A DNA stretch of 64,000 nt from CAZPNX01 sp964518765 (lineage in GTDB: Bacteria > Edwardsbacteria > AC1 > EtOH8), in the NCBI GenBank assembly GCA_964518765.1, contig CAZFJC010000011.1, forward strand, positions 26,267 through 90,266. The letters are read 5' to 3'. The position numbers were made by a program, and so were the translations under genes. The notes below the pieces were generated by a model that searched no databases, was not told where the DNA came from, and saw only the letters and a list, made by a program, of their open reading frames with translations. Shown here piece after piece: positions 45,704 to 54,895 of this stretch. Every line of letters starts with the position of its first letter. The first letter of the stretch is position 1.

Positions 45704-46284
45704 AGCAATCAACGGGGATCGATCGAATAAAGCGAGATCTCGAGGAGAGCGCCGCCAACCTTGTGAAGGCCTCGCGCCAGGCGGCGCCGGCAGCGGCCGA
45801 GGCCGCCCATGCCATATCGGAGGCCTTCCGCCGGGGGGGGAAGCTGCTGATCTGCGGCAACGGCGGCAGCGCCGCCGACAGCCAGCATCTGGCCACCGAG
45901 CTGGTGGTTAGGTTCGAGCGCGAGCGCCGGCCACTGGCGGCGGTGGCCCTGACCACCGACACCTCGCTGCTGACGGCCGAGGCCAACGACCACGGCTTCG
46001 AATCCGTCTTCTCCCGGCAGGTGCTGGCCCTGGGGCGGCGGCGCGATGTCCTCTTGGCCATCAGCACCAGCGGCAATTCGCCCAATGTAGTCCAGGCCTG
46101 CCGGGCCGCCCGCCGGCTGGGGATGAAAGTCATCGGCCTGGCCGGGCCTAAAAAGGGCAAGATGGACGGACACTGCCATATCCTCATTCGCGCAGCCGGC
46201 GGACGTACCGCCGCCATCCAGGAGTGCCAGCTGGCCCTGGAACATGCCCTATGCAAGCTGATAGAGGGAAGCCTCAAGAACTGA
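45700..46284 (+). CDS. gmhA: Phosphoheptose isomerase-like SIS protein
   Basis: It interconverts sedoheptulose 7-phosphate and heptose 7-phosphate for lipopolysaccharide core or surface-layer heptose. The 194-residue SIS-fold protein has the GmhA signature G-N-G-G-S-A-A-D-S-Q-H and S-T-S-G-N-S-P-N-V near 125. The Q-E-x-Q/H region near the end (I-Q-E-C-Q-L-A-L-E-H) matches catalytic residues. It overlaps the rmlD-like gene by 4 nt. Confidence 0.9.
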   Translation: MKQSTGIDRIKRDLEESAANLVKASRQAAPAAAEAAHAISEAFRRGGKLLICGNGGSAADSQHLATELVVRFERERRPLAAVALTTDTSLLTAEANDHGFESVFSRQVLALGRRRDVLLAISTSGNSPNVVQACRAARRLGMKVIGLAGPKKGKMDGHCHILIRAAGGRTAAIQECQLALEHALCKLIEGSLKN

Positions 46285-46296
46285 TCCCTTTTCCCA

Positions 46297-47205
46297 ATGA
46301 AGGTATTTAGGTCGCTCGACATCAGGCTGGTGGCCCTGCTGCTGGCCGCCATTCTCTGGCTGCACGCGGTAACCGAAAGGGAGTACACCGTGCCCTTCGA
46401 TTGCCCGGTGGCGGTGGAGAATGTGCCGGCAGATATGGTGGTGTCTCCGACCCTGCTGCCGGTCTCCTGCCTGATCACCGCCAAAGGAAAGGACCTGGTG
46501 ATCCTGAGGATCAAGGGGCCCAGGCTGGTGGTGGATGCCGGCAACCGAAGGCTGAGGAGCCTGCCGGTCAAGCTGTCCGAGGGCCGGCTGATGCTTCCGT
46601 TCGATATCGAGGCCGTCAGGGTCGAATTCCACTCCGCCGAGCTGAACATCAGGCTGGACCGGCTGTCCGAAAGGTTCTCCAGGGTATCGCCCGATCTCTT
46701 GGGGCAACCGGCCGAGGGCTTCATCGTCAGCGACTCGACCGCGGCCGAGCCGTGCTCGGTCCGGATAAAAGGCCCGGAGCGCCAGCTGGCGAAGATGGAC
46801 ACCGTCTTCACCGAGAAGGTGAAGGTGGACGAGATGAGGGAGCGACAGAGGCTTCGGGCACGCCTGCAACTTCCGGACGCCGTCCTCTACCAGGCCGAGC
46901 CGGAATCCGTCTGGGTGGACCTCGTTTTCGAGAAGACAGGCGAGAGGCTTTTCCGCAGCGTGCCCTTGGCCATATCGAACCGCGGCAGCGGGTACCTGGT
47001 GAGCTATTCGCCGGGCACGGTGGACATTGTGGCCGCCGGGCCCAGGCAGGTGCTGGACTTGGCCCGGACCTCGGACATCAAAGCCACCCTGGATCTGAAG
47101 GGCCTTTCGCCCGGCACCCACCGGCTACAGGCGGTCATCGAACTGCCCGACAGGCTGGAGCTGATAGCCGCCACCCCCCGGAGCTTCGAGGTGACCGTCA
47201 GGTGA
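46297..47205 (+). CDS. YbbR-domain protein
   Basis: A 302-residue protein with one N-terminal membrane segment (L-V-A-L-L-L-A-A-I-L-W-L) and about three YbbR-like beta domains outside the membrane. In Gram-positives YbbR (CdaR) partners diadenylate cyclase CdaA. No cdaA lies next to it here, so the partner is unknown. Its stop overlaps the tsaD GTG (GTGA). Confidence 0.78.
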   Translation: MKVFRSLDIRLVALLLAAILWLHAVTEREYTVPFDCPVAVENVPADMVVSPTLLPVSCLITAKGKDLVILRIKGPRLVVDAGNRRLRSLPVKLSEGRLMLPFDIEAVRVEFHSAELNIRLDRLSERFSRVSPDLLGQPAEGFIVSDSTAAEPCSVRIKGPERQLAKMDTVFTEKVKVDEMRERQRLRARLQLPDAVLYQAEPESVWVDLVFEKTGERLFRSVPLAISNRGSGYLVSYSPGTVDIVAAGPRQVLDLARTSDIKATLDLKGLSPGTHRLQAVIELPDRLELIAATPRSFEVTVR

Positions 47206-48224
47206 TCGCCCTGGGCATCGAAACATCCTGCGACGAGACCTCGGCGGCCGCGGTGGACGGCGATGGCAGGGTTCTCTCTAACGTCGTCCATTCTCAACCG
47301 GTGCACCGCGATTTCGGCGGGGTGGTGCCGGAGTTGGCCTCGCGCGACCACCTGAAGAAGATCGCCCCGGTGGTCCTAGAGGCCGTCGGCCCGGCCGGCG
47401 GCCTGGGGGCAGTTGACGCGGTCGCGGCAACCGGCACCCCTGGTCTGATGGGGGCTCTCCTGGTGGGTCACTCGTTCGGCCGGGGGCTGTCAGCGGCCCT
47501 GGGCAAGCCCCTGATCACCGTCAACCACTTGGAGGCCCATATCTGGGCTGCCTTCCTGACGGAACCATCCCTCGAACCGCCCCTAGTGGCCCTGGTGGCC
47601 TCGGGCGGACACACCTCGCTTTTCTATGTGGATGGAGATCGCCGGCTGTCGTTGATGGGTCGGACCCTGGACGATGCGGCCGGCGAGGCCTTCGACAAGG
47701 TGGCCAAGATGCTGGGCCTGGGCTATCCCGGGGGGCCGGCCATAGAGGCCTTGGCGGCCGAGGCCGGGGAAAAGCCGCCGTACTTTCCCCGTGCCTGGCT
47801 AGGCGAGAACAGCCTGGACTTTTCCTTTTCCGGGCTCAAGACCGCGGTCCTCAACCATCTGGCTTCCAGGGGCAGCGACGGCGAATCGTCCTTAGGGAGG
47901 GAGGAAGCTGCGGTTATTTGCCGGGGGTTCCAGGAGGCGGCCATCGAGGTTCTGGTCGGAAAGACGGCCAGGGCCCTGGATATTGCCCACTGCCGCCGTC
48001 TGGCGGTGGTGGGCGGGGTGGCGGCCAACGGAGAACTCAAGAGGCAGTTCCGGGAGATGGCCGGGAAGTATGGGATTAAGCTGGTGGTGCCAGAGCCGGA
48101 CCTGTGCACCGACAATGCTGCCATGGTTGCTTGGAACGGATGGTTCCACCTCCGAAGGGCGGCCGGTTCAAGAGAGCAGGCGGTCAGGTCGAGGGCCCAA
48201 TGGGCGATGTTCCAACCTTGTTAA
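47202..48224 (+). CDS. tsaD: tRNA threonylcarbamoyladenosine biosynthesis protein TsaD
   Basis: It transfers the threonylcarbamoyl group to A37 of ANN-decoding tRNAs together with TsaB and TsaE. It begins at GTG with V-I-A-L-G-I-E-T-S-C-D-E-T-S. Metal ligands are in N-H-L-E-A-H, and the nucleotide-binding segments S-G-G-H-T and D-D-A-A-G-E-A-F-D-K are intact. The 340-residue length is normal. The GTG overlaps the upstream stop by 4 nt, and the 3' end overlaps maf by 25 nt. Confidence 0.95.
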   Translation: MIALGIETSCDETSAAAVDGDGRVLSNVVHSQPVHRDFGGVVPELASRDHLKKIAPVVLEAVGPAGGLGAVDAVAATGTPGLMGALLVGHSFGRGLSAALGKPLITVNHLEAHIWAAFLTEPSLEPPLVALVASGGHTSLFYVDGDRRLSLMGRTLDDAAGEAFDKVAKMLGLGYPGGPAIEALAAEAGEKPPYFPRAWLGENSLDFSFSGLKTAVLNHLASRGSDGESSLGREEAAVICRGFQEAAIEVLVGKTARALDIAHCRRLAVVGGVAANGELKRQFREMAGKYGIKLVVPEPDLCTDNAAMVAWNGWFHLRRAAGSREQAVRSRAQWAMFQPC

Positions 48225-48811
48225 CCTGGCCCAAGCTGGTGCTGGCCTCGTCCTCGCCGCGGAGAGCCGCCCTTCTCCGCCAGGTCGGTGCCGATTTCGT
48301 CGTCCGCGCCCCAGGGACGGACGAAACATTATCCGGCCCCGTGCCCCCGGAAAAACTGGCGGTCGGACTGGCTCGCAGGAAAGCCCTATCGGTTTTCAAA
48401 TCACTTGGCCGGAGATACTCTGATCGGGTTATCTTGGCCGCCGATACCGTGGTCAGCTACCGACATCATCTGATGGGCAAGCCGGCCGGACCGGCCGAGG
48501 CCAGGAGGATGCTGGGGATACTTTCCGGCCGGACCCACCAAGTGATCACCGGAGTCTGTGTTATTGGAAGCGACGGCGGGATGGCGAAGGGATACGAGGT
48601 GTCCTCGGTCAAATTCCGCAGGCTTTCGCCGGAGACGATCGAATGGTACCTGGCGACCGGGGAGCCGATGGACAAGGCCGGGGCCTACGGCATTCAAGGT
48701 CGGGGGGCGCTGCTGGTGGCGCGGGTGGAGGGATGCTATTTTAATATAGTGGGCCTACCGCTGGCCCTCCTAGACAGGCTGCTGATAAAGCTATGGCAAA
48801 ATAAGCGATGA
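48200..48811 (+). CDS. Maf-like nucleotide pyrophosphatase
   Basis: It hydrolyses non-canonical or dTTP/UTP-type nucleotides. The 203-residue protein has the N-terminal L-A-S-S-S-P-R-R-A-x-L-L signature, the A-A-D-T-V-V aspartate, and S-G-R-T-H-Q-V-I-T-G. ATG 48200 lies inside the end of tsaD and its TGA overlaps the mtnA start. The family has subtypes with different substrates; I cannot tell which this is. Confidence 0.9.
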   Translation: MGDVPTLLTWPKLVLASSSPRRAALLRQVGADFVVRAPGTDETLSGPVPPEKLAVGLARRKALSVFKSLGRRYSDRVILAADTVVSYRHHLMGKPAGPAEARRMLGILSGRTHQVITGVCVIGSDGGMAKGYEVSSVKFRRLSPETIEWYLATGEPMDKAGAYGIQGRGALLVARVEGCYFNIVGLPLALLDRLLIKLWQNKR

Positions 48812-49833
48812 TTCGTCCGATCATTTGGCACCAGGGCGCGGTATCGGTGCTGGACCAACGATTGCTGCCTCATCGCACAACATATCTGCGCTGCCGCACC
48901 GTGGAGCAGCTGGCCCGGGCCATAGAGTCCTTGGCCGTCCGCGGGGCACCGCTCATCGGCATCGCCGGCGCCTACGGCCTGGCGCTTGGGGTCTGGAGGT
49001 CCAGGCCGGTGACTTTTAAAAGGGACTTCGAAATGGCCCGGCGACGTATCGCCCGGACAAGGCCCACGGCCGTCAACCTCTTTTGGGCGCTGGGCCGCAT
49101 GGAGAGCCGGTTTCGATGCCTAATGGCCTCGGGGTCGGAGGGCATACCCCGGAGACTTCTGGCGGAAGCCAGGCGGATTCATGCCGAGGACGCGGCCCGG
49201 TGCGCCGCCATCGGGAGTCATGGGGCTAGCTTGATCAAGATGGGATCGACGGTCCTGACCCATTGCAATACCGGAGCCTTGGCCACCGGGGGCATAGGCA
49301 CCGCTCTGGGGATGATAGCCACCGCCGGCAGGAGGGGGCGCGTCAGGATGGTGTATGTGGACGAGACCAGGCCGCTGCTTCAGGGTGCCAGGCTTACCAT
49401 GTGGGAGCTGGGGAAGCTGGGGATTCCAGCCACCCTCATCTGCGACAACATGGCGGCCGGTCTGATGGCCGCGGGTAAGGTGGACTGCATCATCGTCGGC
49501 GCAGACCGTATTGCCGATAATGGGGATTTCGCCAACAAGACCGGCACCTACGGCCTGGCGGTGCTGGCCAAGCACCATCGGTTGCCCTTCTATGTGGCCG
49601 CGCCGACTTCGACGGTGGATCCAGGTGTCAGGGATGGGAGCGGCATCCCGATCGAGCATCGCCGGGATCAAGAGGTCATCTCCATAGGGGGGCATCCCGT
49701 GGCCGGGGTGGGGGCTTCGGCCTATAATCCCGCTTTCGACGTCACCCCCGTCAAGCTGGTGACGGCATTGGTCACCGAGAAGGGGATTATAAGGCACCCC
49801 TTTGGTTCGTTGCGTAAAAGATTGTCCCTTTAG
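48808..49833 (+). CDS. mtnA: S-methyl-5-thioribose-1-phosphate isomerase-like protein
   Basis: It isomerises methylthioribose 1-phosphate in methionine salvage. It has the MtnA motifs R-G-A-P-L-I-G-I, the catalytic cysteine in L-T-H-C-N-T-G-A-L-A-T, and the aspartate in G-A-D-R-I. The 341-residue length is normal. The start overlaps the maf stop (ATGA). Other methionine-salvage genes are not in the window; eIF2B-like relatives with other substrates exist. Confidence 0.9.
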   Translation: MIRPIIWHQGAVSVLDQRLLPHRTTYLRCRTVEQLARAIESLAVRGAPLIGIAGAYGLALGVWRSRPVTFKRDFEMARRRIARTRPTAVNLFWALGRMESRFRCLMASGSEGIPRRLLAEARRIHAEDAARCAAIGSHGASLIKMGSTVLTHCNTGALATGGIGTALGMIATAGRRGRVRMVYVDETRPLLQGARLTMWELGKLGIPATLICDNMAAGLMAAGKVDCIIVGADRIADNGDFANKTGTYGLAVLAKHHRLPFYVAAPTSTVDPGVRDGSGIPIEHRRDQEVISIGGHPVAGVGASAYNPAFDVTPVKLVTALVTEKGIIRHPFGSLRKRLSL

Positions 49834-49853
49834 CCTCTTACGAAAATTTTTCA

Positions 49854-49882
49854 TTGACAAAAGACCACCCAGAGCTTATAAT
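49854..49882 (+). promoter_or_regulatory. Near-consensus promoter for the TPR/peptidase/efp/pilT run
   Basis: TTGACA (49854-49859), 17-nt spacer, TATAAT (49877-49882), 20 nt after mtnA. It leaves a leader of about 110 nt before the TPR gene at 50002. Confidence 0.85.
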
Positions 49883-50001
49883 AGAATAGAATTATACGAA
49901 CCATTTCGGACGACCATAAACCGTCTGCCAAGCCCTGGTGATGGGAATGACAGAAGGCAGGGTGTGGTGTGCCCGGATTCGAACATTTCGGAGGCAAGAA
50001 A

Positions 50002-51312
50002 ATGGCCGACGATAAGGTAAAGCTTCTGCCAGAGATAGAGCAGCTGACAGAGAAGCTGGTGGCCGATCCCAAATCTAGGATCTTCGCCCAGTTGGCGGAT
50101 GCCTACCGGAAATGCGGGATGTTCGATGAGGCCATCGACACCGCCAAGAAGGGCCTGGAGATACACCCCCATTACGCGGTGGCCCACCTGATACTGGGCC
50201 GGTGCTATATGGCCAAGAAGATGTACGCCCTGGCTCGGGAGGAATTCGAGCTTACCATCAGGAACGATCCCCAGAACCTGGTGGGCTATCGCCTTCTTGC
50301 CGAGACCTACGAGCGTCAGAACATGTATCCCGAGGCGATCAAGTTCTATCAGATGGTGCTCGACCTGGACCCAACCAACGTCGACATCGTCGAGAAGGTG
50401 GAAAACCTGAAGGACGCCGTCAGGGGGCAGGAGCCGCCTAGGCCGCAGCCTGCGCCCGAACCGGTATCAGCACCTGAACCGCCGGCCACGCCAGAACCTG
50501 CGACGGCTGTTTCACGGGAGCCTGTAACCTCCCCAGTCATTCCGGAGACTCCAAGGACGGAGCCGGAAACCACTGAACCAGAGGCTCCGACGCCTGAGGC
50601 GATCCCCATAGAATCCTCTGGCCCAGGCCTAGCATTGCCCGGGGAATCCTCGACCGCCCAAGGGGCTCCGAGCGGGGAAACAGCTTTGTTACCAGAAGCA
50701 TTGGCCCAGGCTCCTGAAGAGAAGGCCGTGGAGCCTTCGGGCACTACCGCTACTCTGGCCGAGCTCTACGCCTCACAGGGGCATTTCGAGAAGGCGGTCG
50801 AGGCCTACCGGGAGCTGATAGCGGCCGAGCCGGAAAATGAAGGCTACAAGGCCAGGATGGACGAGCTTTTGGCCAAAGCCTTCCCCGAGCTGAGCCCGGC
50901 CCCGGAGCTCGAGCTGGCCCCGGCCGAGGCCTCGATCCCGGAGCCGGCCGCCGTCCCGTCGGCTTCGGCCGTGGAGGCCAGGCCGGTGGAGCAGGAGGCG
51001 GTCGAGCTCGCCGGCATGTTCGCCGAAATGGAGAAGCTGGCGGCAGTGGCCGAGCCGGCTACGCCAAAGGTGCCCGAGGAGGCGGTCAAACTTGACGCGG
51101 TCTTTCCCCAGGAGGCAGGGGCCCAAGCCATAGAGCAGGAGCCGGCCGCCGCTGCCCTGAACGCCCTTTTCGCCGAGGAACCGCCTCCGCCGCCGCCCCC
51201 GGCGGCAGCAGCCCCTCAGTCCGAAGAGGCGCGCCCGGTCGAAACTGTGGACGAGCCCAAGGAGAACGCCGTCTCCAGCTTCCAAGCTTGGCTCAATAGC
51301 ATTCAAAAATAA
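50002..51312 (+). CDS. TPR protein with long Pro/Ala/Glu-rich region
   Basis: A 436-residue protein. N-terminal TPR repeats (about 10-130) include L-A-D-A-Y-R-K-C-G-M-F-D-E-A-I. A long Pro/Glu/Ala/Thr linker follows, then another TPR-like unit (L-A-E-L-Y-A-S-Q-G-H-F-E-K-A-V) near 250, then further low-complexity acidic sequence. There is no signal peptide. ATG 50002 is chosen over an in-frame GTG at 49969 because CGGAGG lies 8 nt upstream. Similar proteins occur beside pilus genes, and pilT follows three genes later; that link is only suggestive. Confidence 0.75.
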   Translation: MADDKVKLLPEIEQLTEKLVADPKSRIFAQLADAYRKCGMFDEAIDTAKKGLEIHPHYAVAHLILGRCYMAKKMYALAREEFELTIRNDPQNLVGYRLLAETYERQNMYPEAIKFYQMVLDLDPTNVDIVEKVENLKDAVRGQEPPRPQPAPEPVSAPEPPATPEPATAVSREPVTSPVIPETPRTEPETTEPEAPTPEAIPIESSGPGLALPGESSTAQGAPSGETALLPEALAQAPEEKAVEPSGTTATLAELYASQGHFEKAVEAYRELIAAEPENEGYKARMDELLAKAFPELSPAPELELAPAEASIPEPAAVPSASAVEARPVEQEAVELAGMFAEMEKLAAVAEPATPKVPEEAVKLDAVFPQEAGAQAIEQEPAAAALNALFAEEPPPPPPPAAAAPQSEEARPVETVDEPKENAVSSFQAWLNSIQK

Positions 51313-51357
51313 GCACTTAAAAATCGTCCACATCATACCAAGCGACTGGATTCGAAT

Positions 51358-52440
51358 ATGCCCATTGGTTATGCGAAAAGGCTGGCCTCGGTCAGGATGG
51401 CCATGAAAAGCCAGGGGCTAGATGGCTTGATCGTCACCGGCCTGGCCAATGTCAGATTCCTTTGCGGCTACAGCGGAAGCTCGGGCCTGCTTTGGATCAC
51501 CCAGAATTCCGTCGTGTTCCTCACCGATTTCCGCTACCAGGAGCAGGCCAGGCGGGAGGTCGAAGCCTCCAAAAAGGTGATTATCAAAAAAACGTTGTTT
51601 GACGACTTGCTGGCCATGCCGGCCGTGGCCAAGTCTCGCCGCATCGGCTACGAGTCGGGGTACCTTTTATGCTCTCAGTTGGACCGGCTGTCCAAGGACA
51701 TCCCCGCCAAGCGGCTGGTGCCGACATTCGGCTTGGTGGAATCGGCCAGACAGATCAAGGACGTCGACGAACTGGCCAAGGTCGCCAAGGCGGCCTCCAT
51801 CGCCGACCGGGCCTTCTCCGCCATCCTGAAATTCATCAAGCCCGGCATCAGCGAGCGGGCGGTGGCCAACCAGCTTGATTACTATCTCAAGCAGTTCGGG
51901 GCCGAAAAGCCGTCCTTCGACAGCATCGTGGCCTCGGGCCCCAATAGCGCCCTGCCGCACGCCCAGCCTGGCAACCGCAAGCTGAGGAAGGGGGATTTCC
52001 TGGTGCTGGACTTCGGGGCCAGATACCGGGGTTACTGCTCGGACATGACCCGGACGGTATGCATCGGTAAGCCGACCGCCAGGCATTTAGATATCTACAA
52101 CCTGGTCCACCGAGCCCAAGCAGCAGGTCTTGATGCGGTGCGGCCAGGGGTGCAGGGAAGGGCGGCCGACGGTGACGCCCGCTCGGTCATAGAAAACGCG
52201 GGATACGGTAGGTATTTCGGGCACGGGCTGGGCCACGGTGTCGGTCTGGAGGTGCACGAGGGCCCGCGGCTGGGCAAGACCTCGGAGGACGTCCTGAAGC
52301 CGGGGAATGTGGTCACCGTCGAGCCCGGGGTCTACCTGCCGGGCTGGGGCGGGGTGCGGATAGAGGACCTGGTGGCGGTGACGGAAAGAGGATGCCGGGT
52401 GCTCAGCCGGTCGACCAAGAAACTGATTTCAATAAAATAG
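51358..52440 (+). CDS. Xaa-Pro aminopeptidase-like M24 peptidase
   Basis: A 360-residue protein. The N-terminal creatinase-like domain (1-130) includes L-R-F-L-C-G-Y-S-G type residues [10 protein letters not shown]. The C-terminal pita-bread metallopeptidase domain has metal ligands in [15 protein letters not shown], H in [15 protein letters not shown] in V-E-P-G and E in R-I-E-D. It cleaves N-terminal residues before proline. efp follows at 12 nt, a common pairing. Confidence 0.92.
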   Translation: MPIGYAKRLASVRMAMKSQGLDGLIVTGLANVRFLCGYSGSSGLLWITQNSVVFLTDFRYQEQARREVEASKKVIIKKTLFDDLLAMPAVAKSRRIGYESGYLLCSQLDRLSKDIPAKRLVPTFGLVESARQIKDVDELAKVAKAASIADRAFSAILKFIKPGISERAVANQLDYYLKQFGAEKPSFDSIVASGPNSALPHAQPGNRKLRKGDFLVLDFGARYRGYCSDMTRTVCIGKPTARHLDIYNLVHRAQAAGLDAVRPGVQGRAADGDARSVIENAGYGRYFGHGLGHGVGLEVHEGPRLGKTSEDVLKPGNVVTVEPGVYLPGWGGVRIEDLVAVTERGCRVLSRSTKKLISIK

Positions 52441-52452
52441 ACCGAAAGATCT

Positions 52453-53010
52453 ATGGCTACCACCGCAGACTTCAGAACCGGCATGGCCCTGGAGATGGAG
52501 GGCCAGCTCTTTTATCTGGTGGAGTTCCAGCACGTCAAGCCGGGCAAGGGCGGTGCCTTTGTCCGCACCAAGCTGAAAAGCGTCAAAACCGGGGCGGTTC
52601 TGGACAGGACGTTCCGCTCCGGCGAATCTATAACCGAGGTGCGGCTGGAGCGCCGCAAGATGCAGTACCTATACAACACCGGCGATTTCTATTATCTGAT
52701 GGACGGCGAGACCTACGAGCAGGTGCCCATCGCCGAGGAGCAGGTTCACGACATCAAGGGCTACCTTAAGGAGAACCTGGAGGTGCAGGTGCTGAGCCGG
52801 GGCGAGGAGGTAATCGGGGTGGAGTTGCCGCTGTCGGTAGTCCTCACGGTCGCTGAGACCGAGCCCGGCTTCAAAGGGGACACCGCCTCGTCGGTCACCA
52901 AGCCAGCGAGGCTGGAGACCGGGCTGGTGGTGCAGGTGCCGCTCTTCATCAATCAGGGCGACGCCCTGAAGATTGACACCCGAACGGGGAAATACTTGGA
53001 AAGGGCATAG
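52453..53010 (+). CDS. efp: Elongation factor P
   Basis: It relieves ribosome stalling at polyproline. The 185-residue protein has the conserved loop [10 protein letters not shown], with the lysine that is modified in many bacteria, and the three KOW/OB domains. It ends [17 protein letters not shown]. No EpmA/EpmB-type modification genes are nearby. The preceding TPR protein with many prolines could be one client. Confidence 0.96.
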   Translation: MATTADFRTGMALEMEGQLFYLVEFQHVKPGKGGAFVRTKLKSVKTGAVLDRTFRSGESITEVRLERRKMQYLYNTGDFYYLMDGETYEQVPIAEEQVHDIKGYLKENLEVQVLSRGEEVIGVELPLSVVLTVAETEPGFKGDTASSVTKPARLETGLVVQVPLFINQGDALKIDTRTGKYLERA

Positions 53011-53013
53011 AAG

Positions 53014-54129
53014 ATGGACCTGAGACGCACCCTGGAGCGGATGGTCAAAGATAATGCCTCCGACCTCCACCTCAAATCCGGCATGCCGCCGGTCTTCCGG
53101 GTCCACGGCAGCCTGCAGCCACTCAACGAGCCTTCGCTGTCTCCCGAGGAGCTGCGGCAGGTGGCCCTACAGCTGATGCCCAAGGGACAGGAGCAGGTGT
53201 TTGCCGACCAGAAGGAGTTGGACTTCGCCATCAGCATCGCCGGCCTGGGGCGGTTCCGGGTCAACGTCTATATGCAGCGCAGTAGCGTGGCTTTGGCCCT
53301 GAGGGCCATACCGGTGTCAATCAAGAAGGTCGACGAGCTGGCCCTGCCGGTGATCATCAAAGATTTGGCCCTGCAGCACCGAGGGCTGGTGCTGGTAACC
53401 GGCACCACCGGCTCGGGCAAATCCACCACCCTGGCGGCCATGATCGAGCACGTCAACGAGACGGATAGCCGCAACATCATTACCGTCGAGGATCCCATCG
53501 AATTCCTGTTTCGAGACAAGAAATCCATCATCAGCCAACGGGAGGTGGGCACCGACACCCTATCGTTTAACTCGGCCCTGAAGCACGTTCTGCGCCAGGA
53601 TCCGGACTTCATCCTCATCGGCGAAATTCGGGATAAGAACACCCTGCAGACCGCCCTGCAGGCGGCCGACACCGGCCATATGGTGATGAGCACCCTGCAC
53701 ACCCTCAACGCCACCGAGACCATCAACCGGGTCATCTCCTTCTTCCCGCCCCACCAGCACGAGCACGTCCGGGTGCTCTTGGCGGCCACCCTGGTGGGTG
53801 TTATATCCCTACGGCTGCTGCCCCGGGCCGATGGCAAGGGCCGGGTGCCGGCGGTGGAAGTAATGATCAACACCCCGACGGTCAAGGACTACCTGCTGGA
53901 TCCGGTCAAGACCCTGATGATACCGCAGCTCATCCAAGAGGGCACCACCCAGTATGGGATGCAGTCCTTCGACCAGTCCATCATGCGGCACTACAAGGAC
54001 GGCCTGATAACCTACGAGACCGCCATCCAGAGCGTCACCAACCCCGACGAGTTCAAGCTTAGGCTCAAGGGCATCGAGTCCACTGGCGACAGCCGAGGCT
54101 GGGGATCTTTCGAGGGGAGCAAGGCCTAG
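53014..54129 (+). CDS. pilT: Twitching motility ATPase PilT
   Basis: A hexameric ATPase that retracts type IV pili. It begins MDLRRTLERMVKDNASDLHL. Walker A is G-T-T-G-S-G-K-S-T-T, the Asp box is V-E-D-P-I-E, Walker B is L-I-G-E-I-R-D, and the His box includes H-M-V-M-S-T-L-H-T. The retraction-specific A-I-R-x-x-x-L motif is replaced by a divergent tail, but overall similarity is to PilT. 371 residues. A prepilin peptidase gene lies at 61907. Confidence 0.93.
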   Translation: MDLRRTLERMVKDNASDLHLKSGMPPVFRVHGSLQPLNEPSLSPEELRQVALQLMPKGQEQVFADQKELDFAISIAGLGRFRVNVYMQRSSVALALRAIPVSIKKVDELALPVIIKDLALQHRGLVLVTGTTGSGKSTTLAAMIEHVNETDSRNIITVEDPIEFLFRDKKSIISQREVGTDTLSFNSALKHVLRQDPDFILIGEIRDKNTLQTALQAADTGHMVMSTLHTLNATETINRVISFFPPHQHEHVRVLLAATLVGVISLRLLPRADGKGRVPAVEVMINTPTVKDYLLDPVKTLMIPQLIQEGTTQYGMQSFDQSIMRHYKDGLITYETAIQSVTNPDEFKLRLKGIESTGDSRGWGSFEGSKA

Positions 54130-54131
54130 GG

Positions 54132-54851
54132 ATGCTGCTTGACACCCTGACGGTTCCGGCCGAGGCCGGAGAGGGCTTCTGGGCCGGTAAGTCCGCGGCC
54201 ATGGTGGACGTGCTCCGCTCCTCAACCAGTATGGCAGCAGCCCTGGGGGCCGGCTGCCGGGAGATCGTGCCCTGCTCCAGCGTCGAGGAGGCCAGCCGCC
54301 TGGCCGAAACCCTGGGGAGGAACCACGTCCTGCTCTGCGGGGAGAGGGACGGCCAGAGGATCGAGGGGTTCGACCTGGGGAATTCCCCGCTGGAGTTCGC
54401 GCCCGAGGTCGTCAAGGACAGAACGTTGATAATGGCCACCACCAACGGGACCGCGGTCCTGGCCGGCCTGAAGCAGGCCGGCTTGGCGGCGGCGGTCTGC
54501 TTCAACAACATCGAGGCGTCATACCGACTGCTAGCCAAAGGGGGTGCCGATGCGGTCATCGTCTGCGCCGGGAAATTGGGGAGGTTCTCCCTGGAGGACA
54601 TGCTTTGCGCTGGGGCTATCGCAAATCGAGCGACCAAAGACAAGATGTTCAAACTCAGCGATAGCTCCCAGGCCGCGCTGGCCTTGTACCGTAAGCACAG
54701 CAGGAGGCTGGCATCAGCCTTGGCCAAGACCCAACATGGGGCCTATCTGGCCAGCCTAGGGTTTACAGCCGACATTGAATTCTGCGCCAGGATCGACAGT
54801 ACGGACATAGTACCGATTATGGCCAGCGGCCGAATTGTAATTTATTCTTAA
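54132..54851 (+). CDS. 2-phosphosulfolactate phosphatase-like (ComB)
   Basis: ComB removes phosphate from 2-phosphosulfolactate in coenzyme M or sulfolactate synthesis. The 239-residue protein has V-D-V-L-R-S-S-T-S-M near residue 26, G-E-R-D-G near 73, and T-T-N-G-T-A in the middle, the family's signature. It lies 2 nt after pilT. No comA or comC is nearby, so the actual substrate is open. Confidence 0.82.
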   Translation: MLLDTLTVPAEAGEGFWAGKSAAMVDVLRSSTSMAAALGAGCREIVPCSSVEEASRLAETLGRNHVLLCGERDGQRIEGFDLGNSPLEFAPEVVKDRTLIMATTNGTAVLAGLKQAGLAAAVCFNNIEASYRLLAKGGADAVIVCAGKLGRFSLEDMLCAGAIANRATKDKMFKLSDSSQAALALYRKHSRRLASALAKTQHGAYLASLGFTADIEFCARIDSTDIVPIMASGRIVIYS

Positions 54852-54895
54852 GATATTGTAATACAATAAATTACCAGCGCCCGTTAATCTTTTGG

